Source: Mesorhizobium sp. AR07
Lineage (GTDB): Bacteria > Pseudomonadota > Alphaproteobacteria > Rhizobiales > Rhizobiaceae
Direction: 5' to 3'
Assembly: GCF_024746815.1 (NCBI RefSeq)
Contig: NZ_CP080525.1
Span: forward strand, 3,342,501 to 3,406,500
DNA length: 64,000 nucleotides
This document shows, one piece after another, positions 21,984 through 30,409 of the stretch; position 1 is the stretch's first letter; each line of letters opens with the position of its first letter. Position numbers and translations under genes: made by a program. Under the pieces are notes generated by a model. It made no database searches, was not told the DNA's origin, and saw only the letters and a program-made list of their open reading frames with translations.

Positions 21984-22846
21984 GAGGCAGCACCCCTGAG
22001 ACGCGGCGTCTCGGCCGAACCGGCGCTGACGGCGAAATCCCGCGCGTTCTTGAGATTGGGGATCTTCTTGCGCGCCGCGGCCGACTGCGCCGGATCGATC
22101 TCGGCGACGATCACCGCCGGCTCGTCATGGTTGGCTTCGGCAATGATGCGGCCCCACGGATCGACGATCAGCGAATGGCCATAGGTCTCGCGGCCGTCCT
22201 CATGCAGGCCGCCTTGCGCGGCGGCGACGACATAGGCGCCGTTCTCGATGGCGCGTGCCCTGAGCAGCACGTGCCAGTGGGCCTCGCCGGTCTGGCGGGT
22301 GAAGGCGGCAGGCACGGAAAGCAGGTCGGCGCCGGCCAGCGCCTCGGCGCGGAAGAGCTGCGGAAACCGCAAATCGTAGCAGACCGCGAAGCCCAGCCTT
22401 GCACCCTCGATCTCGGTGACGACAGCCTCGGTGCCCGGCTCATAGGCGGCGGATTCGCGCCAGCTCTCGCCATTGTCGAGGTCGACATCGAACATGTGGA
22501 TCTTGTCATAGGTGGCGAGCGTGGCGCCGTCCGGGCCGAACAGCAGCGCCCGGTTGGCGAGCTTGCCGTCGGCGCGCAAAATGGCGGTCGAGCCGATATG
22601 CAGGAAGACGCCGAGTTCGCTTGCCAGTCTGCGCGCGGTCGCGACGACGATGTCCTTGTCCTCGGAGGTGAAGGAAGCGGCGCGCGCCTCCCTGTCGCGG
22701 ATCAGCGCGCCTGTCATTTCAGGCGTCTGGATATAGGTCGCGCCCTGGCTTGCTGCTTCACGCACCAGCCGTTCGAGATCGACCGCGTTGCGCTCGGGGC
22801 TCTCGCCTGAGCGCATCTGGATCGCAGCAGCCTTGAAAACACCCAT
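21980..22846 (-). CDS. carbon-nitrogen hydrolase, Nit1/Nit2-like
   Basis: A 288-aa amidase of the nitrilase superfamily. The catalytic Glu-Lys-Cys triad is visible: glutamate in TPEMTGAL, lysine in YDKIHMFDVD and cysteine in GFAVCYDLRFPQLF. This subgroup (Nit2/YafV-like) hydrolyses omega-amides such as alpha-ketoglutaramate or deaminated glutathione. Placement beside glutaredoxin fits a glutathione-repair role, but that is an inference. ATG 22846 is preferred over 22852 because GAGG then sits at the right distance. Confidence 0.9.
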   Translation of the reverse strand: MGVFKAAAIQMRSGESPERNAVDLERLVREAASQGATYIQTPEMTGALIRDREARAASFTSEDKDIVVATARRLASELGVFLHIGSTAILRADGKLANRALLFGPDGATLATYDKIHMFDVDLDNGESWRESAAYEPGTEAVVTEIEGARLGFAVCYDLRFPQLFRAEALAGADLLSVPAAFTRQTGEAHWHVLLRARAIENGAYVVAAAQGGLHEDGRETYGHSLIVDPWGRIIAEANHDEPAVIVAEIDPAQSAAARKKIPNLKNARDFAVSAGSAETPRLRGAAS

Positions 22847-22856
22847 CGTCATATCC

Positions 22857-23126
22857 TCAAATCGCCGCGCCGTTGGCGAGCAGTTTGTCCAGGCGGCCTT
22901 CGGCCTCCAGCTCGTGCAGGTCGTCGCAGCCGCCGACATGCGTGTCGCCGATGAAAATCTGCGGAAAGGTCGAGCGGCCGTGAGCGCGGGAAATCATCTC
23001 CTGGCGCAGTTCCGGCGAGAAGGAGGCATCGCGCTCGGTGAAGGCGACGCCCTTGCGCTCGAGCAGCCGCTTGGCTGCCGTGCAGTAGCCGCACATCATG
23101 CGGGTGTAGATCGTGACATCGACCAT
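22857..23126 (-). CDS. grxC: glutaredoxin 3
   Basis: An 89-aa dithiol glutaredoxin that reduces disulfides and mixed disulfides with glutathione. The active site is CGYC (residues 12-15, a variant of CPYC), with the cis-proline motif STFPQIFIGDTHVGG and the GSH-binding GCDDLHELE. First gene of the run grxC - Nit hydrolase - DUF1178 - HExxH protein. Confidence 0.95.
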   Translation of the reverse strand: MVDVTIYTRMMCGYCTAAKRLLERKGVAFTERDASFSPELRQEMISRAHGRSTFPQIFIGDTHVGGCDDLHELEAEGRLDKLLANGAAI

Positions 23127-23152
23127 GACGAATTTCCACTATCGTTGCCGAC

Positions 23153-23941
23153 TTATATAGTCGCGGACTCGTCCGCCCGGAAGTCCCCCGGCAACACACG
23201 GGCGAAGGTCAGCACGTCGACGGCGCCGGCGCCACCCTTTTTCAGCGCCTTGGTGGCGGCGCGCACGGTGGCACCGGTGGTGTAGACATCATCGATCAAA
23301 AGCACCCTGCGGCCGGCGATCTCGATTTCCGCCTCGACCGGCACCCGAAAGGCCGCCCGCACATTCTCCTCGCGCTCGCTGCGCTCCAGCCCAACCTGCT
23401 GGCGGGTGAGCTTCACGCGCCGCACCGCAGAGGGCGCGAAGGGCAATTCGCTGAGCACCGAGACCGCCCGTGCCAATTCCGCCGACTGGTTGAAGCGACG
23501 CTTGAAAAAACGCCGCCAGTGCAGCGGCACCGGCACCACCACATCCGCGTCGGCGATAAGATCGGCGCCGGCGCGCACCATCCAGCGCGCCATCCACGGC
23601 GCGAGATCCGTGCGGTCCTGGTATTTCAGCCCTTGCACCATCTGGCGGGCGACGCCGGAATAGGCGACAGCCGCCCGCGCCCGCTCGAAGGGCGGCGGAT
23701 CGGCGATCGCCTCGGCTGACAGAAAGCCCTCGCCCATATGGTGGGTGAACGGCGTACCCATCACCGGGCACCATGGCCGTTCCAGAAGCCGCAGGTTTGT
23801 CCAGCAGGCGCCACACAGCACGCCGGGCTGCGAGACATGCCGGCGACACCCGGCGCAGACCGGCGGAAACAGAATACGGGCTGGCCAGCCGAGGGCCGAT
23901 CGGGCCAGGCTCCTGATCTCGATGGGCTTGATCTTGGGCAT
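23153..23941 (-). CDS. ComF family protein (double zinc ribbon, phosphoribosyltransferase fold)
   Basis: A 262-aa protein related to competence protein ComF/GntX. The N-terminus has a four-cysteine zinc ribbon (PPVCAGCRRHVSQPGVLCGACW) and the C-terminal half is a phosphoribosyltransferase domain with the PRPP loop VLLIDDVYTTGATVRAA. In competent bacteria ComF helps ssDNA uptake; in rhizobia its task is not known. Start 23941 (MPKIKPIEIRS) is chosen because upstream residues are antisense to the neighbouring gene. Confidence 0.88.
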   Translation of the reverse strand: MPKIKPIEIRSLARSALGWPARILFPPVCAGCRRHVSQPGVLCGACWTNLRLLERPWCPVMGTPFTHHMGEGFLSAEAIADPPPFERARAAVAYSGVARQMVQGLKYQDRTDLAPWMARWMVRAGADLIADADVVVPVPLHWRRFFKRRFNQSAELARAVSVLSELPFAPSAVRRVKLTRQQVGLERSEREENVRAAFRVPVEAEIEIAGRRVLLIDDVYTTGATVRAATKALKKGGAGAVDVLTFARVLPGDFRADESATI

Positions 23942-24020
23942 CGGATCGGCCACGTGGTTGGTCCTGCGCGCCACTATATCAGAGCGTGGACAAACAAGGA
24001 TCTGCCAGTTGCAGCCGATA

Positions 24021-24884
24021 GTGGATATTTCTCTCTGGCTGGCGCACAAGCGGCGCGCGCTTGACACTCCGGTTGACGGCGCCGACTTCCTCATGCGCCG
24101 AGCCGCCGAGGATCTTGCCGACCGGCTGGGTGCCGTCGAGCGCCGGTTCGGCAAGGCGGCGGTGCTGTTTTGCCAGACATCGGCGGCAGCCGAAATACTC
24201 GCCGGGAGCGGCAAGGTCACCGACATTGTCCGCGTCGAGACGGACACGGCTTTCCTGACCGGTGGCGGCGCTGGCATGATCGCACCGCTCGAAACCGTTC
24301 CGTTCGAACCGGAAAGCCTCGATCTGGCGATCTCGCTTCTGTCGCTGCAGGCGATGAACGACATCCCCGGCATGCTGATCCAGATCCGCCGCGCGCTGCG
24401 GCCGGACGGGCTTTTCCTCGGCGCCTTTGCCGGCGCAGGCACGCTTTTCGAGTTGCGCGAAAGCCTGCTTGCGGCCGAGACCGAGCTTTACGGCGGCGCC
24501 AGCCCGCGTGTCATCCCGTTCACCGACGTGCGCGATGCCGGTGCGCTTCTGCAACGCGCCGGTTTCGCTCTGCCGGTCGCCGACGTCGAGACGGTGACGG
24601 TGCGCTATGCCAGCCTGCTCAGCCTGATGGCGGATCTGCGGGCCATGGGCGAAACCAGCCCACTCACCGATCGCAGCCGCCGGCCCGGCTCACGCAAGCT
24701 GTTTGCCCGTGCGGCGGAAATCTACGCCGAGCGGTTTTCCGACCGCGACGGCCGGGTGAGGGCAAGTTTCTCGATTGTCTGGATGTCCGGCTGGGCGCCC
24801 GACGCCTCGCAGCAGAAACCGCTGAAACCGGGTTCGGCCAAGGTCTCGCTGAAGACGATACTGGAGGCTCCAGACGGGCAATGA
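24021..24884 (+). CDS. SAM-dependent methyltransferase, BioC/NDUFAF5-like
   Basis: A 287-aa protein that resembles the alphaproteobacterial relatives of NDUFAF5, an assembly factor for respiratory complex I, and of BioC. It has FGKAAVLFCQTSAAAEIL in the SAM-binding region, then SLDLAISLLSLQAMNDIPG and LRPDGLFLGAFAG, which match motifs II and III. SAM motif I is not of the usual GxGxG form, so catalysis may differ. The GTG at 24021 is the best start, as nothing resembling the family lies before it. It diverges from comF. Confidence 0.75.
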   Translation: MDISLWLAHKRRALDTPVDGADFLMRRAAEDLADRLGAVERRFGKAAVLFCQTSAAAEILAGSGKVTDIVRVETDTAFLTGGGAGMIAPLETVPFEPESLDLAISLLSLQAMNDIPGMLIQIRRALRPDGLFLGAFAGAGTLFELRESLLAAETELYGGASPRVIPFTDVRDAGALLQRAGFALPVADVETVTVRYASLLSLMADLRAMGETSPLTDRSRRPGSRKLFARAAEIYAERFSDRDGRVRASFSIVWMSGWAPDASQQKPLKPGSAKVSLKTILEAPDGQ

Positions 24885-24908
24885 TCGGGTCAGGCGCGGA
24901 CAGCCCGT

Positions 24909-25088
24909 TCAGGGTGCGAAGGCGTTCGCAAGCCTGCTGCCGTTGTCGCTGAACAGCCAGGTGATGGAGTTGAAGACCTGATTGATGCCGCCGACGATGG
25001 CCAGCGACAGCACGGCGAGGATCAGCCCATATTCGACGGCCGTCGCGCCATTCTCGTCCTTCAGAAAACGCAGCAGCACTGCTTTCAT
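24909..25088 (-). CDS. Flp family type IVb pilin
   Basis: A 59-aa pilin precursor. It has a short positive leader (MKAVLLRFLKDENGA), the G|A-type prepilin cleavage region with the conserved glutamate and tyrosine (TAVEYGLILAVLSLAIVG), then a hydrophobic helix and a polar tail. These are hallmarks of Flp/Tad pilins. No tad or cpa assembly genes are present in the window, so it depends on a Tad apparatus encoded elsewhere. The gene lies alone between a methyltransferase and a membrane protein. Confidence 0.88.
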   Translation of the reverse strand: MKAVLLRFLKDENGATAVEYGLILAVLSLAIVGGINQVFNSITWLFSDNGSRLANAFAP

Positions 25089-25197
25089 GATCTCAACCCC
25101 TCTCGTTGGGACCTTACCGCCGATCTGTTAAGAAAGGTTAACGGCAAAAGCTTAACAGGCGGTGAAACCTCTGCTTTGCCGGAATCTCTTAACCATG

Positions 25198-25515
25198 TCA
25201 GCAGTCGCCGCTGCTTGTGCCGTTGGACCGGATAATGCAGACCGAACTAGGTTGCGGCTGCAGCACGCTGCGGCGCAGCGTATAGGTTTCGTGACGGCTG
25301 ATCGAGCCTGTGGCCGTCATGTCGAGCCCGCCGGCAAGATCGTCGTGGGGAACCAGCGAGCGCGTCTGATTGTCGAGGAAAGGTGTCGCGACCAGCGCCA
25401 GCGCCACCGCGGCCGAACCGAACAAAAGTGTGATCCGCAATATGCCCATGCCCGCGTCGGCGGCGCTAAAGCTGCGCTCGGGCCGGATCGAGTCCCAATC
25501 CCTGTCTTGGCTCAT
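25198..25515 (-). CDS. small single-pass membrane protein, unknown function
   Basis: A 105-aa protein with a polar N-terminus (MSQDRDWDSIRPERSF), one hydrophobic helix (ILRITLLFGSAAVALALVA) and an extra-cytoplasmic tail rich in polar residues. The topology is N-in with a periplasmic C-terminal domain. Similar proteins are common in Mesorhizobium genomes without an assigned role. Start 25515 is preferred over an in-frame start six codons upstream. Confidence 0.65.
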   Translation of the reverse strand: MSQDRDWDSIRPERSFSAADAGMGILRITLLFGSAAVALALVATPFLDNQTRSLVPHDDLAGGLDMTATGSISRHETYTLRRSVLQPQPSSVCIIRSNGTSSGDC

Positions 25516-25693
25516 TCTATCGCTCCCCAGCAAATCGGCGGCGCGGCCGCGAAACGACCTTGCTTCAATTTTTCACGGCAAGATAAATCTTCCATTAACG
25601 TTAGCTGATACGGAGCCTCGGCTGGCAACTAATGCATGCCGCGCAAAAGTCGCCCCGGTTTTGCGAGAACGACATGCCTGGAAACAAGAGCCA

Positions 25694-25731
25694 AAGCGCG
25701 TCGCCCGAATCCGTTCAAACGCGACGCGCTT
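25694..25731. repeat. palindromic intergenic element
   Basis: Arms AAGCGCGTCGC and its exact complement with a 16-base centre, between mutT and a divergent gene. On the minus strand it follows mutT by about 20 bases but is not followed by a U-run, so it is better seen as a dispersed palindromic repeat than as a simple terminator. Confidence 0.6.
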
Positions 25732-25749
25732 CAGGCAGATGTCGGCCTC

Positions 25750-26172
25750 TCAAAGGAGATCGATGAGGAACGGGATCAGCGGCGCATCGGCCGGCGGCAT
25801 CGGGTAGTCGCGCATCTGCTTTGGCCGCACCCATTTCAGCGCCTGCCCTTCCCTGGGCTGAGCGATGCCGCGGAAGCGGCGGCAGATGAACAGCGGCATC
25901 AGCAAGTGGAAATCATCGTAGGAATGACAGGCGAAGGTGAGCGGCGCCAGGCAGGGAATGTCGGTTTCGATGCCGATTTCCTCGTGCAGTTCGCGGATGA
26001 TGCACTGTTCCGGCGTCTCGCCGGGCTCGACCTTGCCGCCGGGAAATTCCCACAGGCCGGCGAGTTGCTTGCCCTCGGGTCGCTGCGCCAGCAGCACGCG
26101 GCCGTCGGCATCGACCAGCGCGCAGGCGGCGACCAGAAGCAGGCGCTTGCCGGCGATCGTCACATCACTCAT
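25750..26172 (-). CDS. mutT: 8-oxo-dGTP diphosphatase MutT (Nudix hydrolase)
   Basis: Removes the mutagenic nucleotide 8-oxo-dGTP. The 140-aa protein has a complete Nudix box (GGKVEPGETPEQ ... RELHEEIGI) with all metal-binding glutamates, and the family N-terminus VAACALVDADGRVLLAQRPEG. It lies 8 bases after a GNAT gene on the same strand, in the run argJ-GNAT-mutT. Confidence 0.93.
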   Translation of the reverse strand: MSDVTIAGKRLLLVAACALVDADGRVLLAQRPEGKQLAGLWEFPGGKVEPGETPEQCIIRELHEEIGIETDIPCLAPLTFACHSYDDFHLLMPLFICRRFRGIAQPREGQALKWVRPKQMRDYPMPPADAPLIPFLIDLL

Positions 26173-26180
26173 GCCCAACT

Positions 26181-26963
26181 TCACTCATGAACAGGCGGCC
26201 GGCGATAGTGATAGCGATAGACTTCGTCGAAGCCGAGCGAATGATAGAGCGCCAGTGCCGGTGCATTGCCGGCCTCGACCTGCAGCCAGGCCTCCCGCGC
26301 GCCGCGCAGCCGCGCCCATTTCAGCGCCGACAGGATCAGGTTGCGGCCGTGGCCCTTGTTGCGCGCCGACTTGTCGGTGGCAACCTCGAACAGGCCGGCG
26401 AGATCGCCGTCGTGCACGCAGATCAGCGTCGCCAGCGCCTCGGCTCCATCTTCGAGCGCGAACAGCCCGGCTTCGGGCTGGATGGCGCCGATGATCTCCG
26501 ACAGGCCGGGCCGCAGCGACACGTCCGAACCACTGACCTTGAGCGACGCGCCGATGAAGCGGCTGATGTCCTTCAGCGGGATCTGGTCCATGGCGGCATC
26601 AAGCTGCGCATCGGCCAGCGGCAGCCGCATGACCAGCGATTCGTCGAATCGGCTCCAGCCCTCGCGGTCGAGATGGCTGGCCAGATCCGGGCCTGACAGC
26701 GGCGACATGCGGAAGGTCAGCGGCCTGCCATAGGCATCGAAACGGCGGCTGGCGCGACCGATGCGGTCGGCAATGTGCTGGATGTCGCCGGGGTCGAGCG
26801 GATTGACCGAGTTCAGCCGCTTGGCCGGATGGCCGGCGGTCAGCCGCACCACCCAGGTGCCGTCATAATGGACCGCGGCTGCCGGCCAGGCGCGAAAGCC
26901 GGCCGCCTCGTAGCGGCGCACGATCGCCAGCATGCTTGCCGGATGCCTGGAAGCCAAGACCAT
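26181..26963 (-). CDS. GNAT family N-acetyltransferase
   Basis: A 260-aa acetyltransferase. The C-terminal GNAT core shows the acetyl-CoA loop (ATDKSARNKGHGRNLI) and the motif B end ALALYHSLGFDEVYRYHY; the N-terminal half is a second, degenerate lobe. The ATG overlaps the stop of argJ (ATGA), so the two are coupled. Substrate unknown. Position between argJ and mutT is conserved in many rhizobia. Confidence 0.87.
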   Translation of the reverse strand: MVLASRHPASMLAIVRRYEAAGFRAWPAAAVHYDGTWVVRLTAGHPAKRLNSVNPLDPGDIQHIADRIGRASRRFDAYGRPLTFRMSPLSGPDLASHLDREGWSRFDESLVMRLPLADAQLDAAMDQIPLKDISRFIGASLKVSGSDVSLRPGLSEIIGAIQPEAGLFALEDGAEALATLICVHDGDLAGLFEVATDKSARNKGHGRNLILSALKWARLRGAREAWLQVEAGNAPALALYHSLGFDEVYRYHYRRPPVHE

Positions 26964-28204
26964 CAGCTCCGATAATCGCCATTGATGGCGACGTATTCCT
27001 GGGTGAGGTCGCAAGTCCACACCGTCGCCTTGCCGCGACCGATGCCGATATCGGCGCGGATGCTGATATCGTCGCGCTTCATGTAGGCCGATGTCGCTGC
27101 CTCGGAATAGCCGGGGTCGCGCTCGCCCTCATGCGCCAGCCTGTTGTCGCCGAACCAGATCGACAGCCGATCGCGATCGGCGGGCTCGCCGGCCTTGCCG
27201 ACGGCCATGACGACGCGGCCCCAATTGGCATCCTCGCCGGCGACCGCCGTCTTGACCAGCGGCGAATTGGCGATCGACAGCGCGATTCGCTTGGCCGACC
27301 GGGCCGATTTCGCGCCGGTGACGGTGACTTCGACCTGCTTGCGGGCGCCCTCGCCGTCACGCACCACTTGCAGCGCCAGCGATTTCAGCATCTTGCCGAG
27401 CGCTCGCCGGAACGCGCCAAGGCGCGCATCCTTCGGGTCTGTTATCCCAGGCGCGCCGCGGTTGGCGGCCTTGCCGGTGGCGAAGAGCAGCAGCGTGTCG
27501 CTGGTCGAGGTATCGCTGTCGACGGTAACCGCGTTGAAGGTCTTGGCCGTGCCGCGTGACAACAGATCCTGCAGAACGGATGCGGCGATCGGCGCGTCGG
27601 TGGCGATGAAGGACAGCATCGTTGCCATGTCGGGCGCGATCATGCCGGCGCCCTTGGAGATGCCGTTGATGGTGACATCGGTGTCGCCCAGCTTGACTGT
27701 CGCGGTCGCCACTTTCGGATAGGTATCCGTGGTCATGATCGCCTTGGCCGCTTCCGTCCACAAATCAGGCTCGCCGTTGCTGACCAGCCCGGCCAGCAGA
27801 TGGCTGAACTTGCCGGTGTCGAGCGGCTCGCCGATGACGCCTGTAGAGGCGAGGAAAACCTCGCTTGCCTTGCAGCCGGCCGCTTTCGCCGCCGCTTCGC
27901 CGATCAGTGCGGTGGACTCGCGGCCTTTCTTGCCGGTGAAGGCATTGGCGTTGCCGGAATTGACGACCAGCACCCGCGCCTTGCCGGCGGCAAGATTCTG
28001 GCGGCAGAAATCGACCGGCGCCGAAGGGCATTTCGATTTGGTGAACACGCCGGCGACTGCCGTGCCTTCATCGAACACCATGGTCAGCAGATCGGTGCGG
28101 TTCTTGTACTTTATCCCCGCCTCCGCGGTGGCGATGCGCACCCCCTCGATGGCCGGCATCTTGGGATATTTCTTCGGCGCAAGCGGCGAAATCGTCGTGG
28201 ACAT
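26963..28204 (-). CDS. argJ: bifunctional ornithine acetyltransferase / N-acetylglutamate synthase
   Basis: Moves the acetyl group from N-acetylornithine to glutamate in the cyclic arginine pathway and, in bifunctional forms, also makes N-acetylglutamate. The 413-aa precursor carries the autocleavage site in [16 protein letters not shown], where the threonine of ATM-L becomes the nucleophile of the beta chain. Upstream, KGAGM and NISK-like residues are kept. Translation starts at 28204 ([12 protein letters not shown]). Confidence 0.96.
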   Translation of the reverse strand: MSTTISPLAPKKYPKMPAIEGVRIATAEAGIKYKNRTDLLTMVFDEGTAVAGVFTKSKCPSAPVDFCRQNLAAGKARVLVVNSGNANAFTGKKGRESTALIGEAAAKAAGCKASEVFLASTGVIGEPLDTGKFSHLLAGLVSNGEPDLWTEAAKAIMTTDTYPKVATATVKLGDTDVTINGISKGAGMIAPDMATMLSFIATDAPIAASVLQDLLSRGTAKTFNAVTVDSDTSTSDTLLLFATGKAANRGAPGITDPKDARLGAFRRALGKMLKSLALQVVRDGEGARKQVEVTVTGAKSARSAKRIALSIANSPLVKTAVAGEDANWGRVVMAVGKAGEPADRDRLSIWFGDNRLAHEGERDPGYSEAATSAYMKRDDISIRADIGIGRGKATVWTCDLTQEYVAINGDYRS

Positions 28205-28371
28205 GGAGACCTCGGGCAGCAAAAAATCGTAAGGGGAAGGCCGGTTTGCCCGATACGACGCCCCGGCGCAAGGGCGTTTTCGCTCTTGCCAGGGGCTGGG
28301 ACCCCTTGGGGATTAAGCTTGCATTTCAAATCCGTTGGCGTCGCCGGGACCTATGGCGCTATGATCTTCCC

Positions 28372-29601
28372 ATGGGCAGACTTGCGATCCTCGCTTGGGC
28401 ATTTCTGGGACTTCTGCTGCTGAGAGCTGACGCGCAGCCGGAGCGGCGCGTGGCGCTGGTCATCGGCAACGGCACCTACGCCGAGGCCGGTACGCTGGCC
28501 AATCCGGTCAACGACGCGCTCGACATCGCCGACAAGCTGCGCTCCATCGGCTTCGAGGTCATCGAAGGCAACGATCTCGGCAAACGCGAGCTTGAACGCA
28601 GCATTGGTGAGTTCTCCGATGCGCTCGAAGGCGCCGGCGTCGGGCTCTTCTACTATGCCGGTCACGGCCTGCAGGTCGAGGGGCGCAACTACATCGTGCC
28701 GGTCGACGCCAAGCTCGACATGCCGGTAAAACTCCAACTCGAGGCCGTGCCGATCGACGAAGTCCTCGACATCATGGAGCAGCAGACCAAGGTCAGCCTG
28801 GTGTTTCTCGATGCCTGCCGCAACAATCCGTTTGCCCGCGGCCTGAGCCGCACCGCCACCACCCGCTCGGCAACGGCGCTGGCCGGCCTGGCGCAGTTCG
28901 ATTCGACGCGCGGCTCGTTCATCGCCTTCTCGACCGCGCCGGGCGCGGTCGCCATGGACGGAAGCGGGCGCAACTCGCCCTTCGCCGCCGCTCTGCTGCG
29001 CCACATCGCCGAACCCGGCCAGAGCATCAACGACATGATGATCGCGGTGCGCCGCGACGTGGTTTCACAAACGCGCGAGGCGCAGCGCCCCTGGGAACAG
29101 GGCTCGCTGCTCGAACGCTTCGAATTCGTCTCGGACGGACAGCCCGCCCGGCCCCAGAAGCCGGCCGCGGCTCCGGCATCCTCGACGGAAGTCGCCGCGC
29201 TTGAACGATCCGTCGGTGAAGATAAGGGATCGATCGAGAAATTCCTGCGCAATGACTATCTGGCGCCGGACATCAAGGCGATGAGCGAGACCGTCAAGCG
29301 GCTCTACGGCTCGTCGGCGACCATCTTCGGCACGCGCTACGACGCCGACGCCATCGTCAAGGTCAAGACCGACTGGTTCGCGCAATGGGCCTCCTGGTCG
29401 CTCGGCCTGGAGCCCGGCAGCCTTCAGGTCACCCCGCATGGCCAGGATCGCGCCGAGGCCGTCTTTGCGATGCGCTATGATTATGTGCCGAAGGACAAGT
29501 CGGCGGCCCGTCTGACCGGCAAGGCGCGCGTCACGCTTGGCCTGGTCAAGGCCGAAGAAGGATGGCGCATCGAGTCCGAGACATCGCAAGCGATACAATA
29601 G
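28372..29601 (+). CDS. secreted caspase-like (peptidase C14) protein
   Basis: A 409-aa protein with a signal peptide (MGRLAILAWAFLGLLLLRADA) followed by a metacaspase-type p20 domain. The catalytic dyad is present: histidine in YYAGHGLQVEG and cysteine in VFLDACRNNPF. A substrate-pocket segment (SFIAFSTAPGAVAMDG) is also clear. The C-terminal 130 residues are an uncharacterised domain that may be a stress or ligand module. Rhizobia encode many such orthocaspases; their substrates are unknown. An ATG 42 codons upstream would destroy the signal peptide and is rejected. Confidence 0.88.
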   Translation: MGRLAILAWAFLGLLLLRADAQPERRVALVIGNGTYAEAGTLANPVNDALDIADKLRSIGFEVIEGNDLGKRELERSIGEFSDALEGAGVGLFYYAGHGLQVEGRNYIVPVDAKLDMPVKLQLEAVPIDEVLDIMEQQTKVSLVFLDACRNNPFARGLSRTATTRSATALAGLAQFDSTRGSFIAFSTAPGAVAMDGSGRNSPFAAALLRHIAEPGQSINDMMIAVRRDVVSQTREAQRPWEQGSLLERFEFVSDGQPARPQKPAAAPASSTEVAALERSVGEDKGSIEKFLRNDYLAPDIKAMSETVKRLYGSSATIFGTRYDADAIVKVKTDWFAQWASWSLGLEPGSLQVTPHGQDRAEAVFAMRYDYVPKDKSAARLTGKARVTLGLVKAEEGWRIESETSQAIQ

Positions 29602-29714
29602 ACATCGGCTGACGGCGAGGCGTGCGCCGCCACCAAAAGCTCAAAAACGGGCCGTTTCGTTTGATCGCCGGGTCAAGTACGATGCCGGCGAAATTGTTGG
29701 CGAGGACGACAGAG

Positions 29715-30314
29715 ATGGCCGAAGACGCCGATCCGGCGCGCAAATCGATCGGCGCACGGCGCAACCCCGACAGCGCCGGCGCCATTCTCGAAGCCGCCGA
29801 GGCCGTGCTGGTCGAGGCCGGTTATGCCGGTTTCTCGATCGAGGCGGTGGCGCGCCGCGCCCGCGCCGGCAAGCCCACCATCTATCGCTGGTGGCCGAGC
29901 AAGGCCGCATTGCTGCTCGAAGTCTACCAGCGCCAGAAACGCGTCGATGTTCCCGACACCGGGCGCCTGGAGGAGGATCTCGTCGGTTTTCTGAAAAACC
30001 TGTTTTCACACTGGCGCGAGACATCGTCGGGCAGCGTGTTCCGGTCGCTGATCGCAGAGGCGCAGTCGGATGATACGGCGTCCGCGGCACTTGCCGACTA
30101 TGCGCTGGGCCGACGGTCCCACACCGGCCAGATACTCGAACGCGCCAAGGCAAGGGGCGAGATCGCCGCCGACATCGATTCGGCGCTGGTCGCCGACCTG
30201 ATCGCCTCCTTCGCCTGGAAGCATCTGTTGACCAACCGCCTCGACGAAGACGAAGCGACGATCCGCAAGGCCGTCGGTTACGTGATGCGAGGCATAGAAG
30301 CGCCCGACAGTTAA
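29715..30314 (+). CDS. TetR/AcrR family regulator
   Basis: A 199-aa repressor. The N-terminal helix-turn-helix is typical (ILEAAEAVLVEAGYAGFSIE, then GKPTIYRWWPSKAALL). The C-terminal ligand domain resembles TetR_C_11 (HWRETSSGSVFRSLIAEAQS). Start 29715 follows an AGAG site. No regulated transporter is adjacent, so its target may be elsewhere or its own promoter. Confidence 0.88.
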   Translation: MAEDADPARKSIGARRNPDSAGAILEAAEAVLVEAGYAGFSIEAVARRARAGKPTIYRWWPSKAALLLEVYQRQKRVDVPDTGRLEEDLVGFLKNLFSHWRETSSGSVFRSLIAEAQSDDTASAALADYALGRRSHTGQILERAKARGEIAADIDSALVADLIASFAWKHLLTNRLDEDEATIRKAVGYVMRGIEAPDS

Positions 30315-30320
30315 AGCCGC

Positions 30321-30360
30321 CCGACACCGGCCGATAAAACCCGACACCGGCCGATAAAAA
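30321..30360. repeat. tandem duplication of a 20-bp unit
   Basis: The unit ccgacaccggccgataaaa plus one base occurs twice back to back (30321-30340 and 30341-30360), differing only at the last base. It lies between the TetR gene and the terminator of the parvulin gene. It has no spacers and is not CRISPR. Confidence 0.85.
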
Positions 30361-30388
30361 AGGCGCGGCAACCCTTGGCTGCCGCGCC
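30355..30388 (-). terminator. rho-independent terminator of the parvulin gene
   Basis: Arms GGCGCGGCA (30362-30370) and TGCCGCGCC (30380-30388), 9-base loop, followed on the minus strand by six or more U residues. It starts 22 bases after the stop codon of the peptidyl-prolyl isomerase gene. Confidence 0.88.
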
Positions 30389-30409
30389 CCTTTCAAAATT
30401 CTTTCAGGC

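Noticed and set aside
30321..30360. Possible CRISPR repeat
   Set aside because: Two units back to back with no spacers and no cas genes.
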